Positions 7,581 through 16,674 of a stretch of 27,433 bases of DNA are shown piece after piece. The translations under genes and the position numbers were made by a program. The DNA comes from an uncultured Lachnoanaerobaculum sp. (GTDB lineage Bacteria > Bacillota > Clostridia > Lachnospirales > Lachnospiraceae), in assembly GCF_938015485.1 (NCBI RefSeq), contig NZ_CALLVU010000014.1, positions 1 through 27,433 of the forward strand. The letters are read 5' to 3'. The notes beneath the pieces are model-generated. The model searched no databases. It was not told where the DNA came from and saw only the letters and a list, made by a program, of their open reading frames with translations. Position 1 is the first letter of the stretch. Each line of letters opens with the position of its first letter.

Positions 7581-8573
7581 ATGGTTACAGTCGCATTGGA
7601 CGCAATGGGTGGAGATTATTCACCGGATGAAATAATAAAGGGGGCATTTGATGCCTTAAAAAAAGATAAGGATATTAAAATTATTTTAGTTGGTAAGAAG
7701 GAGGTTTTGGAGAAAAAAGTAAGTGACGAGTTTGCAGACAGATGTGAATGTGTCTATTCAAGCGAGGTAATAACCAATGAAGAAGCACCGGTAGCAGCCA
7801 TCAGAGCAAAGAAGGATTCATCCATAGTGGTAGGCATGAATCTTGTAAAAGATGGCAAGGCGGACGGCTTTGTAAGTGCCGGAAGTACAGGGGCGGTGCT
7901 TGTAGGCGGACAACTTATAGTAGGCAGGATAAAGGGAGTTTTAAGGCCTGCGCTTGCACCGCTTATACCTACTGAAAAAGGAGTTTCTTTGTTGATTGAC
8001 TGCGGTGCCAATGTGGATGCAAGGGCGGATAATCTGGTGCAGTTTGCACAGATAGGTTCTTTGTATATGGAAAAGGTTATCGGTATCAAAAATCCGAGAG
8101 TAGGTCTTGTAAACATAGGTGCCGAGGAAGAAAAGGGAAATGCGCTTGTCAAGGAGACAATGCCTTTATTAAAGGAATGTAAGGATATAAACTTTATAGG
8201 CAGCATAGAGGCAAGAGAGATACCGAAAGGCGGAGCCGATGTAATAGTGTGTGAGGCCTTTGTAGGTAATGTAATAATAAAGCTCTATGAGGGAGTAGGT
8301 TCTACACTTATCGGTAAGATAAAGGAAGCCCTGACAAAGAACATTTTTACAAAGATAGGTGCAATGATGATAAAGTCTTCACTGAAGGCTACATTGAAGT
8401 CCTTTGATGCAAGCGGATACGGCGGTGCGCCTTTACTCGGACTTAACGGACTTGTAGTCAAAGCACACGGCAATTCAAAGGCAAACGAGATTTGTAATTC
8501 AATTTTACAATGTAAGAGCTTTAAAGAAGAAGCTTTGAGTGATATTATAAGAGAGAAAATGATTAAAAATTAG
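7581..8573 (+). CDS. plsX: Phosphate acyltransferase PlsX
   Basis: The product (330 aa) makes acyl-phosphate from acyl-ACP, feeding PlsY in phospholipid synthesis. It begins with the family hallmark VALDAMGGDYSPDEI and contains the conserved segments SAGSTGAVLVGG and LIDCGANVDA, plus GNVIIKLYEGVG and KSFDASGYGGAPLLGLNG. Length is typical. I chose ATG 7581, with GAGGTG at 7571-7576. An upstream in-frame TTG at 7569 overlaps the ribosome binding site. acpP follows after one base, the common Firmicutes plsX-acpP pairing that joins the enzyme to its acyl carrier. A candidate promoter lies directly upstream. Confidence 0.95.
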   Translation: MVTVALDAMGGDYSPDEIIKGAFDALKKDKDIKIILVGKKEVLEKKVSDEFADRCECVYSSEVITNEEAPVAAIRAKKDSSIVVGMNLVKDGKADGFVSAGSTGAVLVGGQLIVGRIKGVLRPALAPLIPTEKGVSLLIDCGANVDARADNLVQFAQIGSLYMEKVIGIKNPRVGLVNIGAEEEKGNALVKETMPLLKECKDINFIGSIEAREIPKGGADVIVCEAFVGNVIIKLYEGVGSTLIGKIKEALTKNIFTKIGAMMIKSSLKATLKSFDASGYGGAPLLGLNGLVVKAHGNSKANEICNSILQCKSFKEEALSDIIREKMIKN

Positions 8574-8586
8574 AATGGAGAAAAAA

Positions 8587-8823
8587 ATGGAATTTGAGAA
8601 GTTAAAAAAGATTATCGCAGAGGTTTTAAATATTGATGAGAATACAATTGAGCTGAGTTCTTCTTTTGTAGATGATTTGGGAGCCGATTCTTTGGACTTG
8701 TTTGAGATAATTACAGGCATTGAGGAAGAGTTTGAACTTGAGATTCCTCAGGAGGTGGCTGAGAATATCCACACTGTGAACGATGCCGTTGAGGAGATAA
8801 AAAAGGCTACAGACGCCAGATAG
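8587..8823 (+). CDS. acpP: Acyl carrier protein
   Basis: This 78-aa acidic protein carries growing acyl chains on a phosphopantetheine arm. The attachment serine is in the motif DDLGADSLDLFEI. Two ATGs are in frame; the one at 8587 (MEFEKLKKII) is preferred because GGAG at 8577-8580 is 6 nt upstream, whereas the ATG at 8575 overlaps that site and has no ribosome binding site of its own. It lies right after plsX. A hairpin and then rnc follow. DSLDLFEI rather than the more usual DSLDxVEL is a small variation and still leaves the recognition helix acidic. Confidence 0.93.
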   Translation: MEFEKLKKIIAEVLNIDENTIELSSSFVDDLGADSLDLFEIITGIEEEFELEIPQEVAENIHTVNDAVEEIKKATDAR

Positions 8824-8830
8824 TGTTTAC

Positions 8831-8867
8831 GAGGCTACTGTTTAAGATATCCGATAATGGTAGCCTC
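8831..8867 (+). terminator. Hairpin between acpP and rnc (weak terminator or attenuator)
   Basis: GAGGCTAC (8831-8838) pairs perfectly with GTAGCCTC (8860-8867) around a 21-nt loop, followed only by TTTAT. The long loop and short T run suggest partial termination or mRNA processing rather than a full stop between acpP and rnc. RNase III, encoded next, cuts double-stranded RNA, so autoregulation at this stem is conceivable but unproven. Confidence 0.5.
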
Positions 8868-8897
8868 TTTATAAAATATAGATTGTTGAGGGTTGTT

Positions 8898-9584
8898 ATG
8901 AATAATAATTTAAATGAGTTACAAAAATTATTAGGATATGAGTATAAGAATACAGAACTTTTAAATCAGGCACTTACACACAGTTCCTATGCCAATGAGC
9001 ATCAGCTTGGAAAAAACGGTTCCAATGAAAGATTGGAGTTTTTGGGAGACGCCGTTTTAGAGCTTGTAAGCAGTGAGTTTTTTTACGGAGTTTATCCTGA
9101 CAAGCCGGAGGGAGAACTTACAAAGATAAGAGCAAGCTTTGTATGTGAGCCTGCGCTTGTGGACTGTGCAAAGAATATAAGCCTCAGTGAGTTTATAAAG
9201 CTTGGAAAAGGTGAAGAGCATACAGGCGGAAGATTCAGACCGAGTATAATCAGCGATACCTTTGAGGCGGTTATAGGAAGCATATATTTAGACGGTGGTT
9301 TTGCTAATGCAAAAGAGGTGATTTTAAAATTCATTTTGAATGGATATGAAAATAAAGTCTTCTTTTATGATAGCAAGACTATCTTACAGGAAGTGATACA
9401 GTCACAGGATTCAAGACCGGTAGAGTACGACCTTTTGTCGGAGGAAGGACCTGACCATTTGAAAAAGTTTATCGTAGCTGTGAAAATAAACGGTGAAAGA
9501 GTGGGCGTGGGAGAAGGCGTAAGCAAAAAGTCTGCCGAGCAGGCGGCGGCATATGAAGCATTGAAAAAATTAGGGAAAGTTTAG
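8898..9584 (+). CDS. rnc: Ribonuclease III
   Basis: This 228-aa endonuclease cuts double-stranded RNA in rRNA and mRNA processing. The catalytic domain shows the signature NERLEFLGDAVLE (residues 43-55) and the second acidic motif in SDTFEAVIGSIYLDGG. A C-terminal dsRNA-binding domain runs from about residue 155 (KTILQEVIQSQ) to VSKKSAEQAAAYEALKKLG. The open frame extends upstream to 8823, but ATG 8898 is preferred: GAGGG at 8888-8892 precedes it, and the upstream part would overlap the hairpin and lacks homologous sequence. smc begins immediately after its stop codon, so the two are translationally adjacent. Confidence 0.95.
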   Translation: MNNNLNELQKLLGYEYKNTELLNQALTHSSYANEHQLGKNGSNERLEFLGDAVLELVSSEFFYGVYPDKPEGELTKIRASFVCEPALVDCAKNISLSEFIKLGKGEEHTGGRFRPSIISDTFEAVIGSIYLDGGFANAKEVILKFILNGYENKVFFYDSKTILQEVIQSQDSRPVEYDLLSEEGPDHLKKFIVAVKINGERVGVGEGVSKKSAEQAAAYEALKKLGKV

Positions 9585-12500
9585 ATGTATTTAAAGCGTA
9601 TTGAAATTCAGGGATTTAAGTCCTTTGCAAATAAGATCGTATTTGATTTTCACAACGGAATAACAGGTATTGTAGGACCTAACGGATCGGGAAAAAGTAA
9701 TGTATCCGATGCGGTCAGATGGGTATTGGGAGAGCAAAGTGCCAAGCAGCTTAGAGGCGGAAATATGCAGGATGTAATCTTTGCGGGTACCGAACTTAGA
9801 AAGCCGCTCGGATTTGCCTATGTTGCAATCACCTTGGACAATTCGGACCACAAGCTGGATATTGACTTTAAAGAGGTGACCGTATCCAGAAGACTGTTCA
9901 GATCCGGAGAGAGTGAATATCTGATAAACGGTTCAGCCTGCAGACTAAAAGATATCAGTGAGCTTTTCTTTGATACGGGTATCGGAAAAGACGGATACTC
10001 CATAATAGGTCAGGGACAGGTAGATAAGATATTAAACGGCAGACCTGAGGAAAGAAGAGAGCTTTTTGACGAGGCGGCAGGAATCACAAAGTTCAAAAGA
10101 AGAAAAGGCCTTGCACTGAAAAAACTTGAGTCGGAGAGAGAGAGCTTAGTCAGAGTAAACGATATATTGGCAGAGCTTGAAAAACAGGTCGGACCGCTTG
10201 AAAAACAGGCAAAAGTTGCAAAAGAGTTTTTGAATCTGCGTGAGGAATTAAAGATTTTTGATGTGAACAGTTATATTATGGAGTATGACGGTATAACACA
10301 GAATCTGAATGAATATAAAAAGCGTGAAAAGCTCTTATCAGACGATTTGGCGGATGCAAGAAATTTGCTTGAAAAGTCAAAAACCGACTATGAAGATATT
10401 ACGGCAGAGTTAAAAAGGCTTGATGAGGAGCTTGACGATGTAAGAAATCTGATAGGAAATAACACGACAAGACTGCAAGAGATAAACTCACATATAGAGA
10501 TTCTAAAAGAGCAGATAAACTCCGAGAATAAGAACAATGAAAACCTCTTATCAAGAGGCGAAAATATAGACAGTGATATTGAAAAAAAGCAAAAAGAGCT
10601 GGCAGCTTTAAAAGAGGAAAAATTTTCACTGACAAATCTTTTAAAAGAAGCGAATGAAAAGGAAAACGCTCTTTTAAGCGAACTTGAAGATATTGACAAA
10701 AAAATAGATGAGCTTGCACAAAGACTTGATACCTTGAGGCTTTCATCTGAGGAATTTAATTCAAGAAATGCGGATTTGAGAGCAAAAAAAGAGAGATATA
10801 AGGGTATCTTGGAGCAGGTTCGCCTCAGAAAATCTCAGATGACTCAAAGACTTTTGGAGAGCAAGACAGGTCAAAATACAATCGAATTAAAGATTGATGA
10901 GGAAAATAAGAGCCTAAACTCGGTAAATGAGTCACTTCACAGTGCCGAGAACACTAAGGATGAGCTTGAGAGTAAAAGAGCTGCTATACACAGTGAGATA
11001 ATCAGGTTTTCAAAAGTGGCATCCGAGCTTCAGATGAAGTATCAGAGCGAGTCTGCAAAACTCTCATCATTAAAGGACCTTGCAGAAAAATATGACGGCT
11101 ACGGTATTGCAATAAAAAAGATTATGGAGACCAGAGATCGAATCGGCGGTATACATGGTGTTGTTGCGGATATAGTCAGAGCTTCAAAAAAGTATGAGGT
11201 GGCTATTGAGACCGCTCTTGGAGGCAGGATACAAAATGTGGTCATCGACTCAGAGAATACCGCAAAGGTTTTGATTGACTATCTGAAGAAAAACAAATTC
11301 GGAAGGGCTACATTTTTGCCGCTTTCCGCTATGAGAAACAACACATTTTCAAATACAGAGTTTTTGAAAGAAAAGGGAGTAGTCGGAATAGCAAGTGAGC
11401 TTGTTGAGTACGATAGTGTATACAAAAGTCTGATAGGCAGCCTGCTTGGACGAATTGTAGTTATTGACAATATAGACAATGCTATTGCCTTTGAAAAAAA
11501 GTTCAGATATGAATACAGAGTCGTCACACTTGACGGTGATTCATTAAGTCCCGGAGGTTCTATAAGCGGTGGTGCTTTTAAAAACAGTAACAATCTTTTG
11601 AGTAAGAAAAGAGAGATAGAAGAGGCACAGGCAAGTGTTTCCGTACTTTTGAAAAATTATAATGAGGCAAATGATAAGCTTGAAGCCTTTAATCTACAAA
11701 GAAATGATATAGAAATTAAGCTTGATGAGAACAGAAAAGTAATACAGGACCTTATCATTGAGAAAAACAATATATCAAACAGAAGGTCGGGATTAATTGA
11801 AAAGCTTGAAGAACTTAAAGCTTCATCAGTTTCCGTACAGACAGACTTTGACAATATAGACAAAGAACTTGCAGAGATAGAAATTGAAACAAAAAGACTT
11901 GATACCAAACTTTCAAATGTAGGTGAGGACTTTAGCAAACTGGGAAATGATATCTCGGATATAGAAAGCGATATCAAAGAACAGAGAAATAAAAGAGAAG
12001 TGCTTGTAGAAAAGCTGAATGCTTCAAAGCTTGAAAAAGCGGGTATCTCACAAAGACTTGAGTTTATTGATGAGAATGTAAACAGAACCGGAGAGGATGT
12101 CAAAGCGCTGCTTGATGAGAAGTCAGGCTTAAAGACAAGAGCCGAGGATATTGTAAGGAATATCAATGAGAAAAATAAAATCATAGAAGACGAGCATATC
12201 CAAAAGAACGAGTTGGCTAAAAAGATAGAAAAACTTAAGCAAAGAGAAGAAGAACTTATTTTGCTTAAAGAAGCAAAGTCAAAGTCACAGAATAAGATAT
12301 TTGACAACAGAGATGTTTACAGTGAAAGGGTTTCACTTCTTGACAGAGATATCTACAGACTGAAAGGCCAGATAGAAAAGTCTGAAGAGAGGATGTCCGA
12401 GAGAACCAATTATATGTGGAATGAATATGAACTTACATACAATTCGTCATTGGAGCTGAAAACCGATACGGATATGTCTTTAAATGATATCAGAGCAAAT

Positions 12501-13142
12501 ATAGCTTCACTGAAGTCAAAGATAAAGGCACTTGGAAATGTCAATATCAATGCTATTTCAGACTACAATGAGATTTCCGGCAGATATGAGCTTATGAAAA
12601 AGCAGCATACGGATATCTTGGAGGCTGAAGCTACTTTGATAAATATTATCGATGAGCTGGATTTGGCGATGAAAAAGCAGTTTGCCGAGAAGTTTGAAGA
12701 GATTGCAAAAGAGTTCAATGAAGTATTTAAAGAGCTTTTCGGCGGAGGCAGCGGAAAGCTTGTACTTGAAGAAAGCCCGGATATGCTTGAGGCTGGCATA
12801 ACAATAATCTCACAGCCGCCGGGAAAGAAGCTTCAAAACATGATGCAGCTTTCAGGTGGAGAGAAGGCACTTACAGCTATAGTACTTTTGTTTGCAATAC
12901 AAAATCTTAAACCTTCGCCTTTTGCACTGCTTGATGAGATAGAGGCGGCGCTTGATGATTCAAATGTAGACAGATTTGCAAAGTATTTACATAAGCTTAC
13001 AGACCGGACACAGTTTATAGTAATTACACACAGAAGAGGTACAATGGTATCCTCGGACAGACTTTACGGAATTACAATGCAGGAAAAGGGTGTTTCCGCA
13101 CTTGTTTCAGTGAACCTGATAGAAAATGAATTGGATAATTAG
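9585..13142 (+). CDS. smc: Chromosome segregation SMC ATPase
   Basis: The 1185-aa product is the SMC subunit of the bacterial condensin (with ScpA/ScpB), which loads at parS and compacts the chromosome. The N-terminal head has Walker A GPNGSGKSN (31-39). Long coiled coils flank a hinge domain at about 505-660, which includes GGIHGVVADIV and SLSPGGSISGGAF. The C-terminal head carries the ABC signature LSGGEK (about 1089-1094) and Walker B ALLDEIEAALDD (about 1114-1125). Length is normal. It starts directly at the rnc stop with no obvious strong Shine-Dalgarno sequence (GGGAAAG lies in the end of rnc), which fits coupled translation. Antisense frames here are coiled-coil shadows. Confidence 0.97.
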   Translation: MYLKRIEIQGFKSFANKIVFDFHNGITGIVGPNGSGKSNVSDAVRWVLGEQSAKQLRGGNMQDVIFAGTELRKPLGFAYVAITLDNSDHKLDIDFKEVTVSRRLFRSGESEYLINGSACRLKDISELFFDTGIGKDGYSIIGQGQVDKILNGRPEERRELFDEAAGITKFKRRKGLALKKLESERESLVRVNDILAELEKQVGPLEKQAKVAKEFLNLREELKIFDVNSYIMEYDGITQNLNEYKKREKLLSDDLADARNLLEKSKTDYEDITAELKRLDEELDDVRNLIGNNTTRLQEINSHIEILKEQINSENKNNENLLSRGENIDSDIEKKQKELAALKEEKFSLTNLLKEANEKENALLSELEDIDKKIDELAQRLDTLRLSSEEFNSRNADLRAKKERYKGILEQVRLRKSQMTQRLLESKTGQNTIELKIDEENKSLNSVNESLHSAENTKDELESKRAAIHSEIIRFSKVASELQMKYQSESAKLSSLKDLAEKYDGYGIAIKKIMETRDRIGGIHGVVADIVRASKKYEVAIETALGGRIQNVVIDSENTAKVLIDYLKKNKFGRATFLPLSAMRNNTFSNTEFLKEKGVVGIASELVEYDSVYKSLIGSLLGRIVVIDNIDNAIAFEKKFRYEYRVVTLDGDSLSPGGSISGGAFKNSNNLLSKKREIEEAQASVSVLLKNYNEANDKLEAFNLQRNDIEIKLDENRKVIQDLIIEKNNISNRRSGLIEKLEELKASSVSVQTDFDNIDKELAEIEIETKRLDTKLSNVGEDFSKLGNDISDIESDIKEQRNKREVLVEKLNASKLEKAGISQRLEFIDENVNRTGEDVKALLDEKSGLKTRAEDIVRNINEKNKIIEDEHIQKNELAKKIEKLKQREEELILLKEAKSKSQNKIFDNRDVYSERVSLLDRDIYRLKGQIEKSEERMSERTNYMWNEYELTYNSSLELKTDTDMSLNDIRANIASLKSKIKALGNVNINAISDYNEISGRYELMKKQHTDILEAEATLINIIDELDLAMKKQFAEKFEEIAKEFNEVFKELFGGGSGKLVLEESPDMLEAGITIISQPPGKKLQNMMQLSGGEKALTAIVLLFAIQNLKPSPFALLDEIEAALDDSNVDRFAKYLHKLTDRTQFIVITHRRGTMVSSDRLYGITMQEKGVSALVSVNLIENELDN

Positions 13143-13150
13143 GAGAGATG

Positions 13151-14080
13151 ATGGAAGAAAAGAAAAAAGGATTTTTTTCAAGGCTTGTAGAAGGACTTAC
13201 AAAAACGAGAAATGCCGTAGTCAGCGGAATAGAGAATGTATTCCTAGGCTATGATGTGATAGATGAGGACTTTTATGAGGAGCTTGAAGAGACTCTTATA
13301 ATGGGAGATATCGGAATCAGAGCTTCTACAGATATTATAGAAGAGCTTAGAAAGAGAGTAAAGGAAGAGCATCTTAACTCGCCTGCACAGTGCAGAGAGG
13401 TGCTTATTGATACAATAAAAAGAAAGATGGATTTGGGCGAGAACGCCTATGAGTTCGAAAACAGAAAGTCTGTAGTATTTGTCATAGGCGTAAACGGTGT
13501 AGGAAAGACCACATCTGTCGGAAAACTTGCAAGTCAGCTGAAAAATGAAGGTAAAAAGGTTTTGGTTGTGGCTGCGGATACATTCAGAGCTGCGGCTATT
13601 GAGCAGCTTGAGGAGTGGACTAAAAGAGCCGGAGTGGATATAATCGCACAGAACGAAGGTTCAGACCCGGGAGCTGTGGTATTTGACGCATGCAAGGCGG
13701 CCAAAGCCAGAAATACCGATGTGATGATAGTGGACACCGCAGGAAGACTTCACAATAAGAAAAATCTTATGGAAGAGCTTAAAAAGATCAATAAGATAAT
13801 TGAAAGAGAGTATCCTGACGCCTACAGAGAGACTTTGGTGGTACTTGACGGTACTACCGGACAGAATGCTTTGGAACAGGCAAGAGTGTTTAACGAGGCG
13901 GCAAATATAACAGGTATTATACTGACAAAACTTGACGGAAGCGCCAAGGGAGGTATTGCGGTGGCAATACAGGCGGAACTTTCCATTCCTGTCAAGTATA
14001 TCGGGGTAGGTGAGAAAATAGACGATCTGCAAAAATTCAACTCAAAAGAATTTGTGGATGCACTTTTTAGTAATGAGTAA
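13151..14080 (+). CDS. ftsY: Signal recognition particle receptor FtsY
   Basis: This 309-aa GTPase docks SRP-ribosome complexes at the membrane. It has a short N domain (about 1-100, beginning EEKKKGFFSRL) followed by the NG GTPase domain: G1 GVNGVGKTT (113-121), DTFRAAAIEQL, G3 DTAGRLHNK (195-203) and G4 TKLDGSAKGG (259-268). There is no long acidic A domain, as usual in Firmicutes. Two adjacent ATGs (13148, 13151) exist; AGGAG at 13141-13145 is best spaced from the second. It lies 8 nt after smc, part of the conserved rnc-smc-ftsY cluster. The usual ylxM-ffh genes do not follow here. Confidence 0.95.
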   Translation: MEEKKKGFFSRLVEGLTKTRNAVVSGIENVFLGYDVIDEDFYEELEETLIMGDIGIRASTDIIEELRKRVKEEHLNSPAQCREVLIDTIKRKMDLGENAYEFENRKSVVFVIGVNGVGKTTSVGKLASQLKNEGKKVLVVAADTFRAAAIEQLEEWTKRAGVDIIAQNEGSDPGAVVFDACKAAKARNTDVMIVDTAGRLHNKKNLMEELKKINKIIEREYPDAYRETLVVLDGTTGQNALEQARVFNEAANITGIILTKLDGSAKGGIAVAIQAELSIPVKYIGVGEKIDDLQKFNSKEFVDALFSNE

Positions 14081-14117
14081 GACAAAGCTATCTAAAATAG
14101 AATCGAGGCAATAAGTA

Positions 14118-15347
14118 ATGAAGGAATTTACATTGGAAAAATTTGAAGAGGCGAGCGAACTTGTACAAAAGGTGACATCGGAGACAAAACTTGTATTCAG
14201 TGAGTTTTTCTCGGAGCAGTCAGGAAATAAAGTATATTTCAAGCCTGAAAATATGCAGTATACGGGAGCATATAAGCTTAGAGGAGCATACTATAAGATT
14301 TCAACACTTTCCGATGAAGAAAAGGCAAAGGGAATTGTAACGGCTTCTGCAGGAAACCATGCACAGGGTGTGGCATACGCCGCTAAGCTTGCAGGAATAA
14401 AGGCTACAGTGTTTATGCCTACAACAACACCTCTTATAAAGATAAACAGAACCAAAAATTACGGTGCGACCGTAGAACTATACGGAGATGTATTTGATGA
14501 GGCCGCTACAAAGGCTATGGAGTATGCAAAGGAGAGCGGTGCGACATTCGTACATCCTTTCAACGATCTTACAGTGGCTACAGGACAGGGCAGTATCGCA
14601 ATGGAGATAATCAAAGAGCTACCTACAGTAGATATAATACTTGTACCGATAGGCGGCGGCGGACTTTGTGCCGGTGTGGCGACACTTGCAAAGATGCTGA
14701 ATCCGAATATTCATGTAATAGGTGTGGAGCCTGAGAATGCGGCTTGCATGAAAGAATCCATAAAAGAAGGACATATAGTCACATTGCCTTCAGCCAACAC
14801 GATTGCAGACGGTACCGCTGTAAAGACACCGGGAGATAAGCTGTTTAACTACGTAAAGGAAAATGTGGATGATATAATCACAATCAACGACAATGAGCTT
14901 ATAGTATCTTTCCTTGATATGGTGGAAAATCATAAAATGATAGTTGAAAACTCAGGTTTGCTTACAGTGGCGGCGCTAAAGCACCTTGATGTAAAGGGAA
15001 AAAAGATTGTTGCAATACTTAGCGGCGGAAATATGGATGTTATCACAATGGCGTCACTTATACAGCACGGACTTATTGCAAGAGACAGGATATTTACAGT
15101 ATCCGTACTTTTACCTGATAAGCCGGGTGAGCTTGCAAAGGTGGCCGATTTACTGGCAAGCGAGAGAGGAAATGTTATAAAGCTTGAACACAATCAGTTT
15201 ATCAGTATAAACAGAAATGCCGCAGTGGAGCTTAGAATCACTATAGAAGCTTACGGAACTAAGCATAAGGAACAGATAGTCGAAAGACTTAATAAAGAGG
15301 GATATAGACCAAAACTTGTAAGAAGTAAGGGAACATATAATGCTTGA
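14118..15347 (+). CDS. ilvA: Threonine ammonia-lyase, catabolic type with one ACT domain
   Basis: The product (409 aa) is a PLP-dependent fold type II enzyme that deaminates threonine to 2-oxobutyrate and ammonia. The PLP lysine is Lys53 in YTGAYKLRGAYYK; the phosphate-binding loop GGGGLCAG lies near 181-188, and SAGNHAQGVAYAA is the conserved Asn segment. A single ACT domain occupies about residues 326-409 (FTVSVLLPDKPGELAKVADLL). This single-ACT architecture is that of the ilvA_1Cterm/TdcB-like group rather than the two-ACT biosynthetic IlvA, so the role may be catabolic, biosynthetic or both; the symbol is a family name. Its stop overlaps the start of the ClC transporter gene by 8 nt. A modest GAGG site precedes the ATG. 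Confidence 0.9.
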   Translation: MKEFTLEKFEEASELVQKVTSETKLVFSEFFSEQSGNKVYFKPENMQYTGAYKLRGAYYKISTLSDEEKAKGIVTASAGNHAQGVAYAAKLAGIKATVFMPTTTPLIKINRTKNYGATVELYGDVFDEAATKAMEYAKESGATFVHPFNDLTVATGQGSIAMEIIKELPTVDIILVPIGGGGLCAGVATLAKMLNPNIHVIGVEPENAACMKESIKEGHIVTLPSANTIADGTAVKTPGDKLFNYVKENVDDIITINDNELIVSFLDMVENHKMIVENSGLLTVAALKHLDVKGKKIVAILSGGNMDVITMASLIQHGLIARDRIFTVSVLLPDKPGELAKVADLLASERGNVIKLEHNQFISINRNAAVELRITIEAYGTKHKEQIVERLNKEGYRPKLVRSKGTYNA

Positions 15348-16665
15348 TGAAAAAGTGAATATAGATATTAGCGAATTTTTAAAAACATTAAATTTTAAGA
15401 CTAATATAATATATTTTATAAAATGGGGGGTACTTTCAGTCATAATAGGAGTGGTTGTAGGATTTGCCGGAGCCAGTTTCGGACATGCGATAAGCTTTGC
15501 CACGGATTTTTGGCAAAGCCATAGATACACACTCTATCTTTTACCGATATTCGGACTTATAATTTCAGCCCTGTATCACTTTATACATGCGGACAATCCG
15601 AGAGGAACCAACTGGGTAATAGATTCGATATCTTCAGGTGAGACAATTCCTTTAAAGATGGCACCTACGATATATATATCTTCATTTTTGACACATCTTG
15701 GAGCCGGAAGTGCCGGAAGAGAAGGTGCTGCGCTACAGATAGGCGGAAGTCTCGGAAATTTTATAGGCAGGAAGTTAAAGCTTGGACAGACTTCATTTTC
15801 AGATAAGGCTGATATAAATATTGCAATAATGTGCGGAATGGCATCCTGCTTTTCGGCGCTTTTCGGAACACCGATATCGGCGTCCATATTTAGTATGGAA
15901 ATATTCAGTGTAGGCGTTATGTATCATGCGGCACTTATACCATGTCTTCTTTCATCGTATATTGCGGTGTATGTTGCAAAACTTATGAATACGCCTGTGG
16001 AGAAGTTCATAATACAAAGAGCGCCTGATTGGAACTTTAAACTTATAGGGTTTATGATACTTCTTGCCGCACTTACAGCCATTGTTGCAATATTGTTTTC
16101 AGTGGCAATGCATGAAAGTGCAAATATTTACAAAAGATTTTTTAAAAATCCGTATATTAGGATTGTAGTTGCGGCAATTTTATTTATAATATTAACTATG
16201 CTCTCAGGAAACAGAGACTATAACGGCGGCGGATTTTGGCTTATAGAAAGAAGTATGAGCGGAAATGTCAGGTATGAGGCATTTCTTATGAAAATTCTTT
16301 TCACTGCGGTGGCAATGGGAGGAGGATTTAAAGGAGGAGAGATAGTACCTACATTTGTTATAGGTGCGACATTCGGAGGAGCATTTGCAAAATTTTTCGG
16401 GCTGCCATATGAACTTTGTACCGCATGCGGTATGATAGCCTGCTTTGTAGGAGTTACCAACTGTCCTATAGCATCTATTTTTATGGGCCTTGAATTTTGT
16501 GGTAGCCTTGGTATAAACTATTATGCTATAGTAGTAGGAGTAAGTTTTGTATTATCAGGTTATTATGGACTGTACAGTTCACAAAAGTTTGCGTATTCAA
16601 AAACTGAAGCAAGATATGTAGGCTCGGATGCGGTGAGCATTAGAAAGAAAAGACAAAATAGTTAG
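15340..16665 (+). CDS. ClC-family anion channel or anion/proton antiporter
   Basis: This 441-aa polytopic protein has the ClC fold. The gating-glutamate motif is SAGREGAALQIGG (Glu128), and a later helix-N motif reads GGGFKGGEIVPTFVIGATFGG. The first selectivity motif, GSGIP in chloride transporters, is not present; the corresponding region reads RGTNWVIDSISSGETIP (89-104). Together with GREGA in place of GREGP, this places it away from classical ClcA and towards the divergent branch that includes the fluoride/proton antiporters (CLC-F). I cannot assign the ion from sequence. Translation is coupled to the threonine ammonia-lyase (8-nt overlap; TAAGGGA at 15326-15332), so no separate upstream riboswitch is possible for it alone. 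Confidence 0.88.
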   Translation: MLDEKVNIDISEFLKTLNFKTNIIYFIKWGVLSVIIGVVVGFAGASFGHAISFATDFWQSHRYTLYLLPIFGLIISALYHFIHADNPRGTNWVIDSISSGETIPLKMAPTIYISSFLTHLGAGSAGREGAALQIGGSLGNFIGRKLKLGQTSFSDKADINIAIMCGMASCFSALFGTPISASIFSMEIFSVGVMYHAALIPCLLSSYIAVYVAKLMNTPVEKFIIQRAPDWNFKLIGFMILLAALTAIVAILFSVAMHESANIYKRFFKNPYIRIVVAAILFIILTMLSGNRDYNGGGFWLIERSMSGNVRYEAFLMKILFTAVAMGGGFKGGEIVPTFVIGATFGGAFAKFFGLPYELCTACGMIACFVGVTNCPIASIFMGLEFCGSLGINYYAIVVGVSFVLSGYYGLYSSQKFAYSKTEARYVGSDAVSIRKKRQNS

Positions 16666-16674
16666 GAGGATTTT

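Noticed and set aside
11657..12307. 216-codon minus-strand frame, very Ser-rich, opposite smc
   Set aside because: It is the antisense of Glu/Lys/Asp-rich coiled-coil codons, which read as Ser/Leu/Phe in reverse; smc is intact over this span.
15300..15345. Looked for a fluoride riboswitch ahead of the ClC gene
   Set aside because: The ClC start lies inside the threonine ammonia-lyase gene, and no separate leader exists.
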